A stretch of DNA of 64,000 nucleotides from Polyangiaceae bacterium (GCA_016712345.1 JADJRH010000002.1:1-64000), one strand, 5' to 3'. Positions 28,281 through 37,874 are shown, counted from the stretch's first letter. Made by a program: numbers and translations. The notes: generated from the sequence alone by a model not told the origin.

Positions 28281-28444
28281 CGTTCCATTTTCGTCCCGCC
28301 TGCGCTCGCTTTTTTCAATCCCCAAAACGCATTGTACAAACGGACTTGATAGTCAAGTCAAGTGTACATTTGTGTGCAATTGAGTTGCTGGGTCTGCACC
28401 AAATGTCACTGGGGTATACCATTTAGAAAGGCGCTATTTTGTAG

Positions 28445-28545
28445 GTCCAACGTTGCGGTGTGCTGCGGCCGGGCGGCGCAAGCAGGGCGGACGAAGGACG
28501 CCCTGCGCAGCAAGCCTGGCCGTCAGTACCAGCGCATGGTTGGGC
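28445..28545 (-). other. attC site, type IV
   Basis: Boxes GTCCAAC and GTTGGGC; identical in the stem to the site at 754. Confidence 0.9.
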
Positions 28546-29644
28546 ACCTTGTGCTGGATGGGTTGTTTTCGAATTTGCAACGCCGTATCCCACGTTTTGA
28601 AGGGATGACGCGATCGCGACAAATGTACACAAGGCCATCTCGATGGCGACGATTGAATGTGTACACTTTTGAGCATTGCCGCTATCAACCCCACCGTGTC
28701 CTCCGCACAATCCGTAGACTATCTGTATCAAAATGGCAGTCAAGCACAATTTGCCCTGCGAGAGTGATGCACTCGGGGTGCGCATCCACAACGCCGACGT
28801 CTCAAAATGTCGTGCGTACACTCGACCCACTCCGACACCGAAAATAAATTCATCAGGCCGAGCCGCGGCCTACGCGCGGCTTGGCCCTTCGAGTGCGCAC
28901 GAGGAGTATCGAAGGGAGTGAGTTCTCGACGCGCGGGAGCAAAATACAAGTTTGCTCACCCGAAGGCGCAAAATAAAGCGTTTCGTGAACCCGTGCGGCA
29001 AGAAAAAATACACCACCGGATCTGACATCCAGCGAAGCGCGATATTGCGTACACGCTCCGCGGCTGCGCACGCCAGCGTGTTTCCGTTGTGTCGCGACGC
29101 TGCAAAAACAAGCGAAGCGCGACAAGTGTACCCATAAAGACCTGGCCAATGCCATTTCGTACACGTGGGTACACATGAACCTCTCGGGGAGAAATGGACC
29201 GCTGACCGATGAAACAAAGCTGATAGTTGAACAACCGCGCCCCCCGAACAGAGGCACAGAAATCAGTCGAATCTCCACCTTCGAATCTACCCACTTCACC
29301 AACCAACTTGAACGCAAATTGAAGGTGAAGTGATGCAGCAGCTCCGACACAATTCTGGGTCGCTTCTTTTGTACAATATGACCGCGGATCTACCCATTCA
29401 ATCGATCGACGTTACACCAGTTGAGAAGAGGTAGATGCGAGGGAAAGTCCAAAAAAGCGCCTTTACCCAAGCGCAATCCGCGTCAGTCTCTTTGTAAAAA
29501 CGAACCTACTCACTTTGCCACTCGACCAAGCCGCGGGTGAGGAACAGTAAGGTGCGCACCACCTTGGAAAAGCGCCTCGAACGGTCAACTACCCATACCG
29601 CTTTCTGAAAAAACTAAAACGACTCTACCCACAAAATTCTGTGT
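28546..29644 (-). repeat. ORF-less cassette body, family B, copy B3
   Basis: Almost identical to B1 over its whole length. One-base indels (for example near 28795 and 28940) put the same DNA in different frames, which argues strongly against a coding role. Confidence 0.8.
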
Positions 29645-29748
29645 GCCCAACGTGGGGTTGTGCTGCAAGCCCCGAGAGCAAGCAGAGGGGCGCGTCAGCG
29701 ACGCTCTGCGCAGCGTCGGGGCTTGTCAGAACCAACCCCTGGTTGGGC
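29645..29748 (-). other. attC site, type III
   Basis: Boxes GCCCAAC and GTTGGGC, perfectly complementary. Confidence 0.92.
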
Positions 29749-30764
29749 ACCGTGCGCTGGGTAGAGTGTTCTCGAATTTGCAACGCCGCACGGCTTGTTT
29801 TGAAGGTGAAATGCGCGTCCGATAAATGTACACAAGGCCGTCCGAATGAGGATCGCCGAATGTGTACACTGGTCAAGTTTCGCGCCATAAACCCACCAAC
29901 CGCTGCGTACGCGTCGTAGACTACGCGTATCAAAATGACCGTCAAGTACAATCTGTGGCCGCGCGGGTGATGGCGCTTGGCGCGTGCAAGCATAACGCCA
30001 ACCACACGAAATACCCGGCGTACATGCGACCGCCGACGAGTGGAAAAGAAAGCCGGAAGCCCGAGCCGCGGCCTACGCGCGAACGCGAAGTATCGAAAGC
30101 AAAGACGCCTCGCCGTGAGGAACCGAAATACAAGGTGGTTTATCCGAAGGTGCGAATCAAGCGCTTCGAAAAACCGCACGGCTTGCGGAAAAAACATCAC
30201 CGCATCTGACACTCCGCGAAGCGCGATATGTACACGCACCGAAGTTACCCATGCCGACGTGTTGGCGACCGCACGCGGATGCCGACAAAAACAAGCGAAG
30301 CGCGACAAGTGTACCCATGTGAAGGCCGTCCGAATTATTGTGTACACGTGGGTACATTCTACCTTTTCGAAAAGAAGCGAAGCGCGTCTCGTGGGGCAAC
30401 CGTTTCGACTCAACAATACCGCTGCTGGAGCGAAGCGACCAAACCCCGTGACGGACTGCGCCTCCATTGAAATTGGACCCCTCCACTCAACAGTCAACCA
30501 GTCAACCAGTCAACCAGTCAACCAGTCAACCAGTCAACCAGTCAACCTTACCGCCCCACGCGATATGTTATTTCCGAGGGTAGAAACATCTCTCTCGCAG
30601 ACACGCTCATTGTCAAATTCAGAATCGCAACTGAAGGGTAAGATAGCAGGTAAAGCTTGATCAAATGTGCCTTCAAAATAGACTCAACAACGCTTCCTCA
30701 AGCCAAGGCCTGACACTGCCTTTCTGGGAAAAAAGATGAGCGCCTCTACCCAGAAATTCTGTGT
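29749..30764 (-). repeat. ORF-less cassette body, family C, copy C1
   Basis: About 1.0 kb. Three exact or near-exact GCGAAGCGCGA repeats and a related GAGCGAAGCGAC lie between 30210 and 30445. TGTACCCA pairs with TGGGTACA across 30310-30356. A 290-codon frame happens to be open here on the - strand, but it is broken in C2, C3 and C4. Confidence 0.8.
30492..30547. repeat. Tandem AGTCAACC repeat, 7 units
   Basis: Seven perfect 8-bp units inside body C1. Confidence 0.95.
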
Positions 30765-30865
30765 GCCCAACGTGGCAATCAGCTGCAAGCATTCTGAGCG
30801 AGCAGGGCAGACGGAGGATGCCCTGCGCTGCGAGAGTGCTTGTCAGATGCATTGCCGAGTTGGAC
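30765..30865 (-). other. attC site, singleton
   Basis: Boxes GCCCAAC and GTTGGAC. Stem GCAAT-CAGCTG-CAAGC pairs with GCAAT, G, CATCTG, A, CAAGC. Confidence 0.87.
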
Positions 30866-30893
30866 GGCTCTTCCGTGTGACAAATCCGCACTT

Positions 30894-31376
30894 TTATTGA
30901 CCCCCCGGCTGGGTTGCTTGCTGCGACCCAATCGGCGATGCCGGCGACGACACCATGTGCGGCTGTCGCAGCTCGGTGCAATACTGGAACGCTGGAGGAG
31001 GCAGGCGCACCGCTGAAGAAGCGGATCTCGCTGGCAGTGGGGCCGGCGGTGCCCGCGGGTCCACCTCGCAGAAGCGTGTACACTGGGCGCCACTCCAGTC
31101 AAAACCAAACGGGGTGGGTGGTCTTGGGCCAATAATCGGCGGATGATTGTAAGAGACATCGGGCGAACCGCCTGCGCATGCGTACAATGCTCCTCGCCCA
31201 CATCCTGTGACCCGATGCATGCCGTAACCAACGTCCTCGATGGTAAGCTGGTCCTTTGGGCACGCCAGATTAGCAGAGGCAATATTTGCTGGTGAACTGC
31301 CGCATGCAACAAGCAGATCGAGAAAGGCACACAGGCCGACAAGTGGAACGATAGGCGTGTTCAATTGCTGCAACAT
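30894..31376 (-). CDS. Small lipoprotein
   Basis: 160 residues from the ATG at 31376. The N-terminal hydrophobic stretch (IVPLVGLCAFLDLLVACGSS) ends in the lipobox LVAC, so the mature protein should be anchored to a membrane through Cys 25 or so. Several further cysteines and proline-rich C-terminal half; no family recognised. It begins 13 bp after the stop of the secreted-protein gene, so the two form one operon. Confidence 0.72.
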   Translation of the reverse strand: MLQQLNTPIVPLVGLCAFLDLLVACGSSPANIASANLACPKDQLTIEDVGYGMHRVTGCGRGALYACAGGSPDVSYNHPPIIGPRPPTPFGFDWSGAQCTRFCEVDPRAPPAPLPARSASSAVRLPPPAFQYCTELRQPHMVSSPASPIGSQQATQPGGQ

Positions 31377-31389
31377 GCGGTCCTGCTTG

Positions 31390-32019
31390 CTAGAAGCGAA
31401 AGCCGAGCGTGCCTGATGACGTTCTCGCGAATGTGTATTTCGTGGAGCACGTGTTGGCGACAATGACGCCGACTACTACCATTGCTAGATTGGTTCCGAT
31501 CGCGATGCCGCCGACCAGTGTTGTGGCGTCTGATTGGCCTGCCAAGAGCAGTGCACCTCCAGAAAGCGCTCCCGCTCCAGAGAATGCTGCCATGAGCAGT
31601 CCGCCGATTCGCTGCGCGCGATAACCGGCGTCGACGTGAATAGAGACGTTGGGTGGGCGATCCATCAGAGTAAAGGTCTTGGAACGATTCACCCCAATGC
31701 CACCAAAGAAGAACTGCCCACCGGTGCGACCATCGATGAGTCGATCGCACGGCGCGACGCAAATCGGGTCGTCGCCACCCTTGCGGAACAGCGCTACGGC
31801 CGGTTCCACCGTGTCGATGTGGAGAAGTGCGATCCCCTGCCCGGCAGGCACGGCAAGTCCGGGGATCGATCCAGGAGGCAGAGTGTACGGGTACGCTGGG
31901 GGAGCTGGCGGAGAGACTTCGGCTCCAGCGGGAGGTGCGACAGGCGCTTGTGCATAGGCAATCGATGGGATGCTCACCAGTACCGCCACGCTGCTCTGGA
32001 TGAAACGAAAGATCTGCAT
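31390..32019 (-). CDS. Secreted or membrane protein with PEGA-like region
   Basis: 209 residues from the ATG at 32019 (signal peptide MQIFRFIQSSVAVLVSIPSI then AYAQ, probable cleavage after AQA). A proline-rich linker follows (APPAGAEVSPPAPP). The middle part (IALLHIDTVEPAVALFRKGG, later CVAPCDRLIDG) resembles PEGA-type surface domains common in delta-proteobacterial secreted proteins. Two hydrophobic helices lie near the end (about 138-190). Function unknown. An extracellular structural role is inferred. Confidence 0.65.
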   Translation of the reverse strand: MQIFRFIQSSVAVLVSIPSIAYAQAPVAPPAGAEVSPPAPPAYPYTLPPGSIPGLAVPAGQGIALLHIDTVEPAVALFRKGGDDPICVAPCDRLIDGRTGGQFFFGGIGVNRSKTFTLMDRPPNVSIHVDAGYRAQRIGGLLMAAFSGAGALSGGALLLAGQSDATTLVGGIAIGTNLAMVVVGVIVANTCSTKYTFARTSSGTLGFRF

Positions 32020-32052
32020 CGAATGTTCCTCATGTGTGGGGCACGCTTGCCC

Positions 32053-32153
32053 GTCCAACGTGGCAATCTGCTGCAAGCCCCGGAAGCAAGCAGAGCGGCC
32101 GAAGGACGCTCTGCGCAGCGTCGGGGTTTGTCAGCAGCATTGGCGAGTTAGAG
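32053..32153 (-). other. attC site, type I
   Basis: Boxes GTCCAAC and GTTAGAG. CCCGGAAGC replaces CCCAAAAGC; one mismatch near L' (ATTGG). Confidence 0.88.
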
Positions 32154-32215
32154 CGCTTTCTGGTTCCGTGGACCGTGAAGTTCTGACCGGTTCTGACCAT
32201 CCGATTCATGGCGCC

Positions 32216-32641
32216 TCACTCTTTGACAGCCCCGAGCGCCCGGAGGGCGGTTTCCACTTCGCGAGCCACCCGGATGACCGCCTCGACCAAAGCCGCATCA
32301 ATATCGAAAACACCATCGTATTCTGACTGGTTCCGCTTTCTATGGGCTTGGTCGAGAACTCGCCACTTTTCGTTCGCGATACTGAGCGTGTGAGGTAGAA
32401 CCTGGAATACGATGTATCTGTTGTCCGAGCGGTAGCCGCGCCAGCGTAAACCGCCAAGAGCGAGGGCGTGGGCTGCGTTGTATGCGAGGTCGAAGCGGCT
32501 CTCAAGGGAAAGACTGGTGTTCTCGGCGTCCTGGAGGCGACGCGCACCGGATCTCAACAGGCCATCGATCTCCTCCTGGGCCGGATCTTCGCGCCGGAGT
32601 TGACCTGACCTCGCGAGATTTTCAAGTGCCGTGATGGTCAT
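32216..32641 (-). CDS. HEPN-domain toxin
   Basis: A 141-residue helical protein. A basic and polar block near residues 93-110 (WRVLDQAHRKRNQSEYDG) occupies the place of the HEPN active-site helix, with RKRN and a Tyr as in HEPN partners of nucleotidyltransferases. The gene overlaps its nucleotidyltransferase partner by 20 bp. HEPN proteins are RNases whose activity is blocked by AMPylation or binding by the MNT partner. Confidence 0.82.
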   Translation of the reverse strand: MTITALENLARSGQLRREDPAQEEIDGLLRSGARRLQDAENTSLSLESRFDLAYNAAHALALGGLRWRGYRSDNRYIVFQVLPHTLSIANEKWRVLDQAHRKRNQSEYDGVFDIDAALVEAVIRVAREVETALRALGAVKE

Positions 32642-33251
32642 TCAACTCTCCCAAGAGAACGTGATGCTTGCCGGTCAGTACTTTCGTTAGGAAAGGATTC
32701 CTGCTTTTTCTCCGCGCGTCGAACTCCACAGCGGTGTACAGAGTCGGATTAATGCGCCGCCCGAGGCGTTCTTCCACCGGGCCGAGTGTACGAAAAAGAT
32801 CCTCCAGCATCAACACATTGGAGACGACGAGAAGGTCAACGTCGCTGTCGGCCTTGTCTGTTTCTTTGGCCACCGACCCGAAAAGGACCGCCACATCAAT
32901 ATCTTTGGCGAGCGGTGCCAATGCGCGGCGCAGCACCTCCGCGACGCCGCTGGTCTTCTCGATAATCGAGCAGAGTTCGCCAAAGATTGGGGAGTGCTCG
33001 TTCGCCTTATAACTCTTGCGCCCATCACGGTTGAACGTCGACACGAGCCCGCCGCTAACCAGGCGAGCAACTTCCCGCTGGACCGCCCCTGTGCCTGAGC
33101 CCGCCAGAGTGATCAACTCAGAGAGAAAAAAAGCGCGCTCAGGTTGGCCGAAGAATAACCCCAAAACTCGTTGTTGCGTCTTGGTAAACAGCTCCGAGCC
33201 CAAACCGCTTGTCCGCGCATCTTGCAAAGATGACGAAGCAGGAGCGGTCAT
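32622..33251 (-). CDS. MNT nucleotidyltransferase antitoxin with winged HTH
   Basis: 209 residues from the ATG at 33251 (an ATG at 33278 would add nine). The N-terminal 100 residues look like a winged helix (FLSELITLAGSGTGAVQREV, then SGGLVSTFNRDGRKSY). About 120-200 carry the nucleotidyltransferase signature DVAVLFGSVAKETDKADSDV. It should disarm the HEPN toxin and, through the HTH, repress its own promoter. The start at 33251 is preferred because the upstream 35 bp form the operator. Confidence 0.85.
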   Translation of the reverse strand: MTAPASSSLQDARTSGLGSELFTKTQQRVLGLFFGQPERAFFLSELITLAGSGTGAVQREVARLVSGGLVSTFNRDGRKSYKANEHSPIFGELCSIIEKTSGVAEVLRRALAPLAKDIDVAVLFGSVAKETDKADSDVDLLVVSNVLMLEDLFRTLGPVEERLGRRINPTLYTAVEFDARRKSRNPFLTKVLTGKHHVLLGELNDHHGT

Positions 33252-33285
33252 ACCCAATTTGGGTTTTCTTTTACCCATTTTGGGT
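33252..33285. promoter_or_regulatory. Double palindromic operator of the HEPN-MNT operon
   Basis: Two copies of ACCCAnnnTGGGT at 33252-33264 and 33273-33285, each flanked by T and A, lie with centres 21 bp apart, two helical turns. They directly adjoin the MNT start. Autoregulation by the N-terminal HTH is inferred. Confidence 0.75.
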
Positions 33286-33425
33286 ATATTACTGTTCAAC
33301 GCTAACGGGCGCAAGTGATAGTTCCGCTCGCCTTGCGGGAGTCATCCACGATGCCGCATTCAATTCAGCCTTGGTAGTCAGATCGTTGAGCAAGGTGGTT
33401 GAATACATTGCCTCCTCTTCTGCCG

Positions 33426-33526
33426 CTCTAACGTGGCAATCTGCTGCAAGCCCCAAAAGCAAGCAGAGCGGCCGAAGGACGCTCTGCGCAGCGCTGGGGA
33501 TTGCCAGCAGCATTGCCGAGTTAGCG
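33426..33526 (-). other. attC site, type I
   Basis: Boxes CTCTAAC and GTTAGCG; the stem is as in the site at 18958. Confidence 0.88.
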
Positions 33527-33570
33527 GGCCTCTTTCGTAATTTCGTACCTGATACTGCCATGTGGAATAC

Positions 33571-34026
33571 TCAGGCGATCTTTTTGAAAGTAACGAAAAG
33601 ATTCATGTTGAAAGCCTCTGCCACCTTCATGATTGTTTCGATCGTTGGATTCGCATCGGGATCTTCGAGTTTCGCAATTTGTTGTTGGGATACGCCAACG
33701 CGCTTCGCCAACTCGGTCTGACTCCACCCGCTCTCGTGTCGCATTGATCGGAGTTGCAATGCGAGCGCCAGTTTGGGTGAAATCGTGATGGGTACACTTC
33801 GCGCATCAGAAGTGGAACGTCGACGCACCCGTGGCAGTTCCAATCCCTCCACGAGATGGGCCTCCAACCAGCCTTCGATCGCTTCTTTAGCCATCGGATA
33901 CACATCCTTCGCACTCTCTGCGAAGGTTTGACAACCCGGGGCGTCTGGAAACTCGATTAAGTAATGCCGACCGTCTTTGCGAACGTGGGCAGTATACTGT
34001 AGCGTATCCGTGTGACGGTTGCTCAT
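33571..34026 (-). CDS. hicB: HicB antitoxin with XRE-type HTH
   Basis: 151 residues. The N-terminal partial RNase H-like fold is typical of HicB (LQYTAHVRKDGRHYLIEFPD, then APGCQTFAESAKDVYPMAKE). The C-terminus is an XRE helix-turn-helix (GWSQTELAKRVGVSQQQIAK). It binds HicA and represses the operon. ATGA overlap with hicA fixes the start; the longer open frame upstream lies over hicA and is not real. Confidence 0.9.
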   Translation of the reverse strand: MSNRHTDTLQYTAHVRKDGRHYLIEFPDAPGCQTFAESAKDVYPMAKEAIEGWLEAHLVEGLELPRVRRRSTSDARSVPITISPKLALALQLRSMRHESGWSQTELAKRVGVSQQQIAKLEDPDANPTIETIMKVAEAFNMNLFVTFKKIA

Positions 34027-34211
34027 GTGAGGGCTACTCCAGCCTGACGCTCGATGCTTTTTAGTGTTCCGAGCGGTAGGTCTTTCCGTGGGTGAGGCAC
34101 GGTGACAATTCCTGGCTTCGTCGGATGTTTGAAGTGGTGATGCGAGCCTCGGGCACGCACCAGCGTCCACCCGTCCAGTCGAAGAACGCGTATCACCTGT
34201 GTCGAGGTCAC
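34023..34211 (-). CDS. hicA: HicA mRNA interferase toxin
   Basis: About 62 residues. The double-stranded RNA-binding-like fold has the active-site block LDGWTLVRARGSHHHFKHP, including the catalytic His after GS. I chose the GTG at 34211 because the candidate -10 box ends 7 bp upstream; this would make the mRNA almost leaderless. A GTG at 34196 is an alternative. Confidence 0.88.
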   Translation of the reverse strand: MTSTQVIRVLRLDGWTLVRARGSHHHFKHPTKPGIVTVPHPRKDLPLGTLKSIERQAGVALT

Positions 34212-34217
34212 CGGGCG

Positions 34218-34245
34218 ATGATACAACCTTCGGGTTGTGGGTCAA
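34218..34245 (-). promoter_or_regulatory. hicAB promoter with operator between -35 and -10
   Basis: On the - strand TTGACC (34240-34245) and TATCAT (34218-34223) are spaced by 16 bp. The spacer is an ACAACC/GGTTGT inverted repeat, a natural operator for the HicB HTH. Confidence 0.7.
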
Positions 34246-34517
34246 GGAGTTTCGTGGTCGTATCCCGGCCGTGCCGACAAATTTATTTTCGCGTGTCGAG
34301 CTTGTCGAGATCTGTGACGTTATCACGCTAATCGACTGAGTGTACACACGGTGTCGATAAACTTGATGTTGAAGATCTTGTTCGTTACAGCCGTCTTCCG
34401 ACTCGACCGTGAATGTTCAAGGTTGGCTCGGCATAATTTGATAATTGAGGTAGGTCACGAAATCGATCTGACCGTCAAACGAAGTTGTCCAAAAAGATCG
34501 CGCCCGGTTACAGAAAT
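34246..34517. other. Gene-free spacer between hicA and the GxxExxY element
   Basis: About 270 bp. I see one GTGTACAC-like site (near 34341) and AT-rich patches, but no gene and no attC. Confidence 0.5.
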
Positions 34518-34888
34518 TAAAAAGACGAATCGAAACGCTAAGCCATGTCGTTGAGCACGTGCCGACAAGAAAGTCGATGAGGGTGCCGCGAGCCGAGGAG
34601 CAGCGCATCGTAGGGAGCGTCCAACCCATGCGCTGGTCGATGGCGCAGGGCAGGGCGTCGAGCCCGAGCGAGGTGGTGAAGGGGCAGGTGAAGGGGCAGA
34701 CCAAAGCGGACGAAGCCAAGGGAGCGGCTGCGCTCCACGGCCGTCCCGCCGCCTCTGACGCACGGGTGAAAAGAGCAAAGAGGAATCGCTGTTTTTCTGG
34801 GTGAAATTGGGAGGCATCGGGGGGGGAGCACGAAACCGACGGTCGAATGGACGCAACTCGAAGAGGGCCAAAACCGATAGATCTTCAG

Positions 34889-34986
34889 GGGTGTCCGCAA
34901 GGGCCGGCCGGGGAGTCGCCCAGAAAGAGGACTCGAAGAGAGCAGGGCGGAGAGGGCGACTCCCCGGCCGGCCCTTGCGGACACCC
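34889..34986. repeat. Perfect 33-bp inverted repeat, GxxExxY copy 2
   Basis: Same arms and 32-nt loop as at 9322. Confidence 0.9.
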
Positions 34987-35088
34987 TGCGAGCCAATCGA
35001 GCGCGCCGCGTCGAAAAGTTGCGCCCAATGGGTAGGAATGGTCCTCCCCCGAAGCCCTGAAACCACCCGAGAACAAGAGCGTCTCCCC

Positions 35089-35463
35089 ATGCTGTTATAC
35101 AAGGAGTTGAGTCAAGAGGTGGTGGGAGCGGCGTTGGAAGTGCACCGTCACCTGGGGCCAGGTTTGCTGGAGTCGGCCTATGACCATGCGCTATGTCATG
35201 AGCTTGGGCTTCGACGGCTGCACTACCGTCGACAAGTGGAAGTGCCAGTCCACTACAAGGGCGTGGTACTCGGCTCGTGGCTGCGCATGGACCTTTTGGT
35301 CGAAGAGCGAATCGTCGTGGAAGTCAAAGCGGTCGAACAGTCTCTACCCATCCACGGTGCTCAACTGCTGACTTACCTTCGACTCAGTGGTTATCGCGTC
35401 GGTCTGCTGATAAACTTCAACTCGTTACATCTGAAAAGTGGCATCGTGCGTCGGGTGATCTGA
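35089..35463 (+). CDS. GxxExxY protein, copy 2
   Basis: 124 residues, identical in sequence to copy 1 as far as I can follow. It lies divergent from hicAB within one cassette. Confidence 0.88.
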   Translation: MLLYKELSQEVVGAALEVHRHLGPGLLESAYDHALCHELGLRRLHYRRQVEVPVHYKGVVLGSWLRMDLLVEERIVVEVKAVEQSLPIHGAQLLTYLRLSGYRVGLLINFNSLHLKSGIVRRVI

Positions 35464-35502
35464 ACGATCTGACTGTCAAGTTGCCTTACTCACATAGGGT
35501 AT

Positions 35503-35606
35503 GTCCAACGTGGGGTTGTGCTGCAAGCCCCGAAAGCAAGCAGAGGGGCGCGTCAGCGACGCTCTGCGCAGCGTCGGGGTTTGTCAGAACCAACCCCTGG
35601 TTGGGC
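35503..35606 (-). other. attC site, type III
   Basis: Boxes GTCCAAC and GTTGGGC. Confidence 0.9.
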
Positions 35607-36624
35607 ACCGCACGCTGGGTAGCTTTCTCTCGCATTTGCACCACCGCGCGGCTTGTTTTGAAGGGGGAATGCGCGTTCGATAAATGTACACAAGGCCGTC
35701 CGAATGAGGATCGCCGAATGTGTACACTGGTCAAGTTTCGCGCCATAAACCCACCAACCGCTGCGTACGCGCCGTAGACTACGCGTATCAACATGACCGT
35801 CAAGTACAATCTGTAGCCGCGAGGGTGATGCGCTCGGGGGGATAACGCTACGCTCACGAAAACGCTGGCGTACATGCAACCGCCGACGAGTCGAAAAGAA
35901 AGTCGGAAGGCCGAGCCGCGGCCTACGGGCGAACGCGAAGTATCGAAAGCAAAGACGCCTCGCCGTGAGGAACCGAAATACAAGGTGGTTTATCCGAAGG
36001 TGCGAATCAAGCGCTTCGAAAAACCGCACAGCTTGCGGAAAAAACATCACCGCACCTGACACTCAGCGAAGCGCGATATGTGTACACGCACCGAAGTTAC
36101 CCATGCCGACGTGTTGGCGACCGCACGCCGATGCCGACAAAAACAAGCGAAGCGCGACAAGTGTACCCATGTGAAGGCCGTCCGAATTATTGTGTACACG
36201 TGGGTACATTCTACCTTTTCGAAAAGAAGCGAAGCGCGACTCGTGGGGCAACCGTTTCGACTCAACAATACCGCCGCTGGAGCGAAGCGACCAAACCCCG
36301 TGACGGACTGCGCCTCGATTGGAATTGGACCCCTCCACTCAACAGTCAACCAGTCAACCAGTCAACCAGTCAACCAGTCAACCAGTCAACCAGTCAACCA
36401 GTCAACCTTACCGCCCCACGCGATATGTTATTTCCGAGGGTAGAAACATCTCTCTCGCAGACACGCTCATTGTCAAATTCAGAATCGCAACTGAAGGGTA
36501 AGATAGCAGGTAAAGCTTGATCAAATGTGCCTTCAAAATAGACTCAACAACGCTTCCTCAAGCCAAGGCCTGACACTGCCTTTCTGGGAAAAAAGATGAG
36601 CGCCTCTACCCAGAAATTCTGTGT
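35607..36624 (-). repeat. ORF-less cassette body, family C, copy C2
   Basis: Like C1. The segment around 35820-35880 differs (GCGAGGGTGATGCGCTCG) and is shared with C4 only. The GC hairpin is reduced to its left arm (GCCGAGCCGCGGCCTACG followed directly by GCGAACGCG). Confidence 0.8.
36344..36407. repeat. Tandem AGTCAACC repeat, 8 units
   Basis: Eight perfect units in body C2. Confidence 0.95.
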
Positions 36625-36728
36625 GCCCAACGTGGGGTTGTGCTGCAAGCCCCGAGAGCAAGCAGAGGGGCGCGTCAGCGACGCTCTGCGCAGCGTCGGG
36701 GTTTGTCAGAACCAACCCCTGGTTGGGC
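36625..36728 (-). other. attC site, type III
   Basis: Boxes GCCCAAC and GTTGGGC. Confidence 0.92.
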
Positions 36729-37745
36729 ACCGTACGCTGGGTAGACTTCTCTCGCATTTGCACCACCGCACGGCTTGTTTTGAAGGGGAAATGCGCGTCC
36801 GACAAATGTACACAAGGGCGTCCAAATGAGGATCGCCGAATGTGTACACTGGTCAAGTTTCGCGCCATAAACCCACCAACCGCTGCGTACGCGCCGTAGA
36901 CTACGCGTATCAAAATGACCGTCAAGTACAATCTGTGGCCGCGCGGGTGATGGCGCTTGGCGCGTGCAAGCATAACGCCAACCTCACGAAATACCCGGCG
37001 TACATGCGACCGCCGACGAGTGGAAAGAAAGCCGGAAGGCCGAGCCGCGGCCTACGCGCGAACGCGAAGTATCGAAAGCAAAGACGCCTCGCCGTGAGGA
37101 ACCGAAATACAAGGTGGTTTATCCGAAGGTGCGAATCAAGCGCTTCGAAAAACCGCACAGCTTGCGGAAAAAACATCACCGCACCTGACACTCAGCGAAG
37201 CGCGATATGTGTACACGCACCGAAGCTACCCATGCCGACGTGTTGGCGACTGCACGCCGATGCCGACAAAAACAAGCGAAGCGCGACAAGTGTACCCATG
37301 TGAAGGCTACGCAAATTATTGTGTACACGTGGGTACATTCTACCTTTTCGAAAAGAAGCGAAGCGCGACTCGTGGGGCAACCGTCTCGACTCAACAATAC
37401 CGCTGCCGGAGCGAAGCGACCAAACCCGGTGACGGACTGCGCCTCCATTGAAATTAGGCCCTCCACTCGACCAGTCAACCAGTCAACCGGTCAACCAGTC
37501 AACCAGTCAACCAGTCAACCAGTCAACCTTACCGCCCCACGCGAGATGTTATTTCCGAGGGTAGAAACATCTCTCTCGCAGACACGCTCATTGTCAAATT
37601 CAGAATCGCAACTGAAGGGTAAGATAGCAGGTAAAGCTTGATCAAATGTGCCTTCAAAATAGACTCAACAACGCTTCCTCAAGCCAAGGCCTGACACTGC
37701 CTTTCTGGGAAAAAAGATGAGCGCCTCTACCCAGAAATTCTGTGT
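36729..37745 (-). repeat. ORF-less cassette body, family C, copy C3
   Basis: Directly neighbours C2. It keeps the C1 version of the 36940-37000 segment and so cannot be a simple tandem copy of C2. Confidence 0.8.
37473..37528. repeat. Tandem AGTCAACC repeat, 7 units
   Basis: Seven units; the third reads GGTCAACC. Confidence 0.93.
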
Positions 37746-37831
37746 GCCCAACGCTCGCTTCAGCTGCGGCGAGCCGAGGGGCGCCCGGAGGGCGCCACGA
37801 GGCCGCCGCCAGCTGCAAGCGGGTGTTCGGC
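37746..37831 (-). other. attC site, singleton (86 bp)
   Basis: Boxes GCCCAAC and GTTCGGC. Stem CGCTT-CAGCTG-CGGCG with extra G and G on the right arm. Confidence 0.87.
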
Positions 37832-37874
37832 AGCACTACCCGCCGATAGACGTCTGACGCGATGAACACACGGC

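Larger units (their letters stand above)
34518..35502 (+). mobile_element. GxxExxY element, copy 2, fused to the hicAB cassette
   Basis: Matches 8954-9935 from TAAAAAGACGAATCG onwards with only a few single-base length changes. No attC separates it from hicAB, so the boundary at 34518 marks the point where it joined or replaced the natural 5' end of that cassette. Confidence 0.65.

Noticed and set aside
29625..30497. A 290-codon open frame on the - strand through body C1
   Set aside because: Copies C2-C4 and C6 break the frame with small indels, the frame runs through the attC, and the opposite strand is equally open. GC-rich repeats explain it.
30492..30547. CRISPR-like array
   Set aside because: The units are 8 bp and directly joined, with no spacers and no cas genes.
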